Shown: piece after piece, positions 5,896-8,676 of the stretch
How positions within the stretch are numbered: position 1 is the first letter of the stretch
How the letters are laid out: each line of letters opens with the position of its first letter
DNA from: Chloroflexota bacterium
Lineage (GTDB): Bacteria; Chloroflexota; Anaerolineae; Fen-1058
NCBI GenBank assembly: GCA_016219235.1
Contig: JACRBO010000268.1
Coordinates: forward strand, 1 to 8,676
Direction: 5' to 3'
Length of the DNA: 8,676 nt
Notes under the pieces: model-generated
The model's database searches: none
Told to the model about the DNA's origin: nothing
What the model saw: only the letters and a program-made list of their open reading frames with translations
Translations under genes and position numbers: made by a program

Positions 5896-6007
5896 GACGA
5901 GTGACGAGTAACGAGTAATGCGTAATGGGAAACTCTCAGTACGTATTACGCATCACACATTATGCATTATGCATTATGCATTGTGCATTGTGAATTGTGC
6001 ATTCAAT
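5896..6007. repeat. 112-bp intergenic region built of 7-nt units, between the response regulator gene and ppc
   Basis: Starting at the base next to the ppc ATG, the plus strand divides into 16 consecutive heptamers. The first block is GACGAGT twice, AACGAGT, AATGCGT and AATGGGA. The centre is AACTCTC and AGTACGT. The second block is ATTACGC, ATCACAC, ATTATGC three times, ATTGTGC, ATTGTGA, ATTGTGC and ATTCAAT. The blocks are diverged inverted arms: ATGCGTAAT (5918-5926) is the exact reverse complement of ATTACGCAT (5945-5953). The array covers the last codons of the response regulator gene and leaves no recognisable ribosome binding site before ppc. Whether promoter elements are hidden in it cannot be told from sequence alone. 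Confidence 0.85.
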
Positions 6008-7022
6008 TCATTCCCGCCCGCATGGCCGCAGCCACCGCGCCCGCGCGATTGCTGACCTGTAACTTCTGCAAGATGTGATCGACGTGTTTCTTGACGGTGT
6101 TGGGCGTGATGCCCAGCTGCTCGGAAATTTCGCGATTGGTAAAGCCGCGCACCAACTGGCTTAAGACCTCGCGCTCACGATCGGTGAGTTCGCGCAGCAG
6201 TTGCGCCGCTTCGGGATCGGTCGAGGTTTCCGGCTGGGCGTTTGGCCGGGGTTCAAGCGCGCCCGTGCGCAGAGCCTCATCGACCATGCGCTGAAACGCA
6301 CGCCGATCGAAGCCCTCTTTTTCCACGAAGGCAAATGCGCCGAATTCATCGTAGGCTTTGTCGATGTCTTCCGGCGCGCCCAACGCACTCACGACGATGG
6401 CCGGCAGGCCGCGCTGCCGCGCCGCGCGCAAGAACCAGAAGCCGTCGCGATTGTCGTGCGGGTCAGCCGAACTGACCAGATGCAGATCGACGATGGCGAG
6501 GGCTAACTCGCTGCGCTGCAGCCAGCCGCGCGCTTCGGCATAACTGACCGAGGTGTGCAGAACGTAACCCGCTTCGCCCAGAATGTCTTCATAGATCGCG
6601 CGCCAGCCTGCATCGTCTTCGATGATCAAGATTTCGGGTTTGGATGGCAGAATCATCTGGGCCGCGCGTTGAATCAACGCGATTAACTTGTCGCGGCGAA
6701 AAGCGTCTTTAGGCAGATAGCCCAGCACACGCGGCTGCCGTTCTGCCGCCGCAATCAACTCGGCAACGGACAGGCCCGATAGCAAGATGCAGGGCGTACC
6801 CAACGCAGTTAATCGATCCATCAGCCGCAAGCCGTCGCGATTGCTGGCCGCGAGCGGATCGAGCGACGCATCCAGAATCGCCAGATTGTAGCCCGATAGA
6901 TCATCGGGCGGCGCAGCGCTGGTGGTGATGTTCCAACCTAGTTCGCCCACGATTTCAGTCAAAATGCCGCGCCAGCGCGCATCGTCGTCGACGATCAACG
7001 CGCGGGGAGTTGATGTGTTCAT
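6003..7022 (-). CDS. Response regulator with two receiver domains and a LuxR-type DNA-binding domain
   Basis: Probable phosphorelay output transcription factor of 339 residues from the ATG at 7020-7022. Receiver 1 (about 7-122) has acidic pair D12/D13, phospho-acceptor D51, S82 and K105. Receiver 2 (about 130-252) has E135/D136, D179, S212 and K235, so both sites look functional. A linker of about 25 residues leads to a LuxR/FixJ helix-turn-helix (279-338) with LTDREREVL, FTNREISEQLGITPNTVKKH and LQVSNRAGAV. The two receivers are similar to each other (DDDARWRGILTEIVGELGW against EDDAGWRAIYEDILGEAGY) and both have an extended loop after the phospho-acceptor containing NRDG, implying internal duplication. 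The start overlaps the kinase stop as ATGA, so the pair is translationally coupled. A longer reading from 7133 would add 37 residues coding for nothing recognisable. The target genes are unknown; the downstream ppc is a possible one. Confidence 0.93.
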   Translation of the reverse strand: MNTSTPRALIVDDDARWRGILTEIVGELGWNITTSAAPPDDLSGYNLAILDASLDPLAASNRDGLRLMDRLTALGTPCILLSGLSVAELIAAAERQPRVLGYLPKDAFRRDKLIALIQRAAQMILPSKPEILIIEDDAGWRAIYEDILGEAGYVLHTSVSYAEARGWLQRSELALAIVDLHLVSSADPHDNRDGFWFLRAARQRGLPAIVVSALGAPEDIDKAYDEFGAFAFVEKEGFDRRAFQRMVDEALRTGALEPRPNAQPETSTDPEAAQLLRELTDREREVLSQLVRGFTNREISEQLGITPNTVKKHVDHILQKLQVSNRAGAVAAAMRAGMN

Positions 7023-8676
7023 GCCTGTTCCTCGGCCGGCGGCAGGTGTACGTTGAAGGTGCAGCCGGCATCCAGGTTGTTGATCACGCTGATGCTGCCG
7101 CCGAAGCGCTGCACCAACGATTTGGTCCACCATAGGCCAAAGCCCAGTTTTTTGGCCGAGCGTTTGGTTGAAAAATCAGGATCGAAAATTCGGTCGAGCA
7201 CAACCTCCGGCACGCCGGGACCGTCGTCGCCGATCGCCAGATCGATCCACTGGCGCTGCGGCTCGATCGGATCGGCGATCATGCGCCCGCTCACGGCAAT
7301 GTGCCCGCCCCGATCACCAATTGCATCGATCGCGTTTTCGATCAAGTTAAACAGCACGAGTCGCAACTGTTCCTCACCCGCCATCACCGGCGGCAGCGCT
7401 TCCAGACCGGCGCAGCTCAGTTCGATGTTGGGCGGCAGGCTCAAGCGTGAATAGGCCGTGCGGTAACACGTCTCGATCGAGGTGGGGGCCAACCGTAAAG
7501 GCCGCAGATAGCCCATCGATTCACGCGCGGCCGCCATCGTCGCACGGGCGCTGTCTTCGATCTCGTGCAGGGCGTGATCGACATACGCATCGTCGTGCAG
7601 CGCGGGGCGCTTATCCAGCACACCCTGTACGCGCACGGGAATGACGCCGATGAGATTGTTGACGCGATGCAATAAATTGGCGGCGACATCGCCGAGCACG
7701 GCGAACGTTTCGGCCACGGCCTGCCGTTCCCGCGCGGCCTTGAGCTGCTCCAGCGCTTCGGCCTGTTGCAGCGCGATGGCGGCATGATTGGCGAGCGAAG
7801 TGAGCAGGCGCGTGTCCCAATCGGAGAAGGTGCGCGGCACAAGGGTGTACACGCCAAACGCGCCACGCGCCACGCCGCCATGCGGCGTATGATCGCGTGT
7901 GATCAAAGGCACGATGAGCGCCGAGACCAGCTGCATGCGCTGTACCAACTCCGGGCGCAGCACGCGCGGATCGGCGATGAGGTCAACACTGGACACCGGC
8001 TGGCGTGTCGATACGGCGCGGCCCAACAGGCTGCCGTCCAGCGGCACACTGTAGCGCGGCGGAATGGCAGCCGTGGCGGCGCGCCGCACCAGCGCGTCTG
8101 GCGCGCTGCGCTCGATCTCCCAGATGGCGGCATGATCGACGTTGAGCAGATCGCAGGCGCGCTCGATGAGCACGGCGAACAAATCATCGGGCGCGTGATC
8201 GATCAGGTGCGCGCTGACTTCTTCGATCGTGTCCAGTAACTTGGCTTCTTGAATGGCAATGACGGCCTGCGTGGCTAACGCCTCAAGCACTTGCTGATGT
8301 TCGGTTGTGAAGGCATTGAGGCGCGGGCTTTCGACGTTGAGCACGCCTTCCAATCCGCCGCCCGAACCCAACAGCGGCACAGCCAATTCGGAACGCATAT
8401 CGCGCGCCGGATCAAGCGGGCGATAGATGTCTGCCCACGGCGGCTGATGCAGATCGCCGATGCGGGCCGGGCGGCGATGGCGGGCCACCCAGCCCATGAC
8501 ACCGCTGGTCTCGTCGAGGGGCAGCCCGCGTTCAGGCTCGTCGTTGCTGCCGGCGCCGATCGTGGCCCGCATCTTGAGCAGATGATGGCGCTTGTCGATC
8601 AGACGAAATGAGCCGTGCTCGATGCGCAGGAGTTCGAGCGCCGTGGCGAGAATTTCGTGCAAGGTATCTTCGAGGC
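7019..8676 (-). CDS. GAF-GAF sensor histidine kinase (5' end outside window)
   Basis: Predicted sensor kinase partner of the overlapping response regulator. 551 residues are visible, and the frame stays open to the right edge, so the N terminus is missing. Domains, numbered from the first full visible codon: GAF 1 (about 1-142), GAF 2 (about 154-304), a short helical linker, a dimerisation/phospho-acceptor helix with H336 in LGDVAANLLHRVNNLIGVI, and a HATPase domain (about 430-545). The HATPase shows the N box FNLIENAIDAI (N447), G1 box DDGPGVP (483-489), F box FDPDFSTK, G2-like LGFGLWW and C-terminal GCTFNVHLP. No transmembrane segment is visible, so it is probably cytosolic, sensing small ligands, redox or protein partners through GAF. 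The residue after the histidine is R rather than the E usual in HisKA kinases, which recalls HisKA_2-type HRVKN motifs. A TTG at 8660-8662 is in frame but lies inside the GAF domain and is not a likely start. Confidence 0.93.
   Translation of the reverse strand, partial: LEDTLHEILATALELLRIEHGSFRLIDKRHHLLKMRATIGAGSNDEPERGLPLDETSGVMGWVARHRRPARIGDLHQPPWADIYRPLDPARDMRSELAVPLLGSGGGLEGVLNVESPRLNAFTTEHQQVLEALATQAVIAIQEAKLLDTIEEVSAHLIDHAPDDLFAVLIERACDLLNVDHAAIWEIERSAPDALVRRAATAAIPPRYSVPLDGSLLGRAVSTRQPVSSVDLIADPRVLRPELVQRMQLVSALIVPLITRDHTPHGGVARGAFGVYTLVPRTFSDWDTRLLTSLANHAAIALQQAEALEQLKAARERQAVAETFAVLGDVAANLLHRVNNLIGVIPVRVQGVLDKRPALHDDAYVDHALHEIEDSARATMAAARESMGYLRPLRLAPTSIETCYRTAYSRLSLPPNIELSCAGLEALPPVMAGEEQLRLVLFNLIENAIDAIGDRGGHIAVSGRMIADPIEPQRQWIDLAIGDDGPGVPEVVLDRIFDPDFSTKRSAKKLGFGLWWTKSLVQRFGGSISVINNLDAGCTFNVHLPPAEEQA

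Noticed and set aside
7023..7133. Possible 37-residue N-terminal extension of the response regulator
   Set aside because: It overlaps the kinase gene in another frame, has no domain character, and the ATG at 7022 starts a canonical receiver and makes an ATGA overlap with the kinase stop.

Overview
The window reads almost entirely on the minus strand. In transcription order it holds a two-component pair (hybrid-less histidine kinase, then a double-receiver LuxR-type response regulator), phosphoenolpyruvate carboxylase (ppc), the small subunit of carbamoyl phosphate synthetase (carA), a small GNAT acetyltransferase, and the N-terminal third of the carbamoyl phosphate synthetase large subunit (carB, running off the left edge). 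The kinase runs off the right edge. No tRNA, rRNA, CRISPR array, transposase or phage gene was seen. The plus strand carries no credible gene.

The DNA is roughly 60% G+C by eye and very rich in GATC. GAF-GAF kinases, LuxR-type regulators with stacked receivers, and low-complexity strings such as SNLQLPT or HAPRTTHH inside housekeeping proteins remind me of Chloroflexota (Anaerolineae and relatives) and of environmental genome bins. This is an inference from style, not a proven placement.

Layout: 1-1000 carB (5' part). 1001-1234 intergenic, with a 7-bp-period repeat touching the carB start and a paired-hairpin, REP-like element at 1089-1218. 1235-1726 GNAT. 1727-1845 intergenic, with a long terminator-like palindrome. 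1846-3066 carA, with a heptamer array in its interdomain linker and another at its 5' end. 3067-3180 a 105-bp palindromic element that ends exactly at the ppc stop codon. 3181-5895 ppc, with a small in-frame heptamer array. 5896-6007 an intergenic region made wholly of 7-nt units. 6003-7022 response regulator. 7019-8676 kinase, overlapping the regulator by 4 nt.

Functionally, ppc and carAB both use bicarbonate. Their products converge: oxaloacetate gives aspartate, which condenses with carbamoyl phosphate in pyrimidine synthesis, while carbamoyl phosphate also feeds arginine synthesis. The two-component pair is translationally coupled and may be an independent unit.

The most striking signal is the repeats. 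At least five arrays with a strict 7-nt period but different unit sequences lie at gene starts or inside the genes. Two of them are built as inverted arms around a spacer containing ACTCTC/GAGAGT, and where they fall in coding DNA they are translated in frame, because three heptamers make seven codons. Arrays of unrelated sequence but identical period suggest one generating process. Only the 7-nt unit length recalls the cyanobacterial STRR heptamers.
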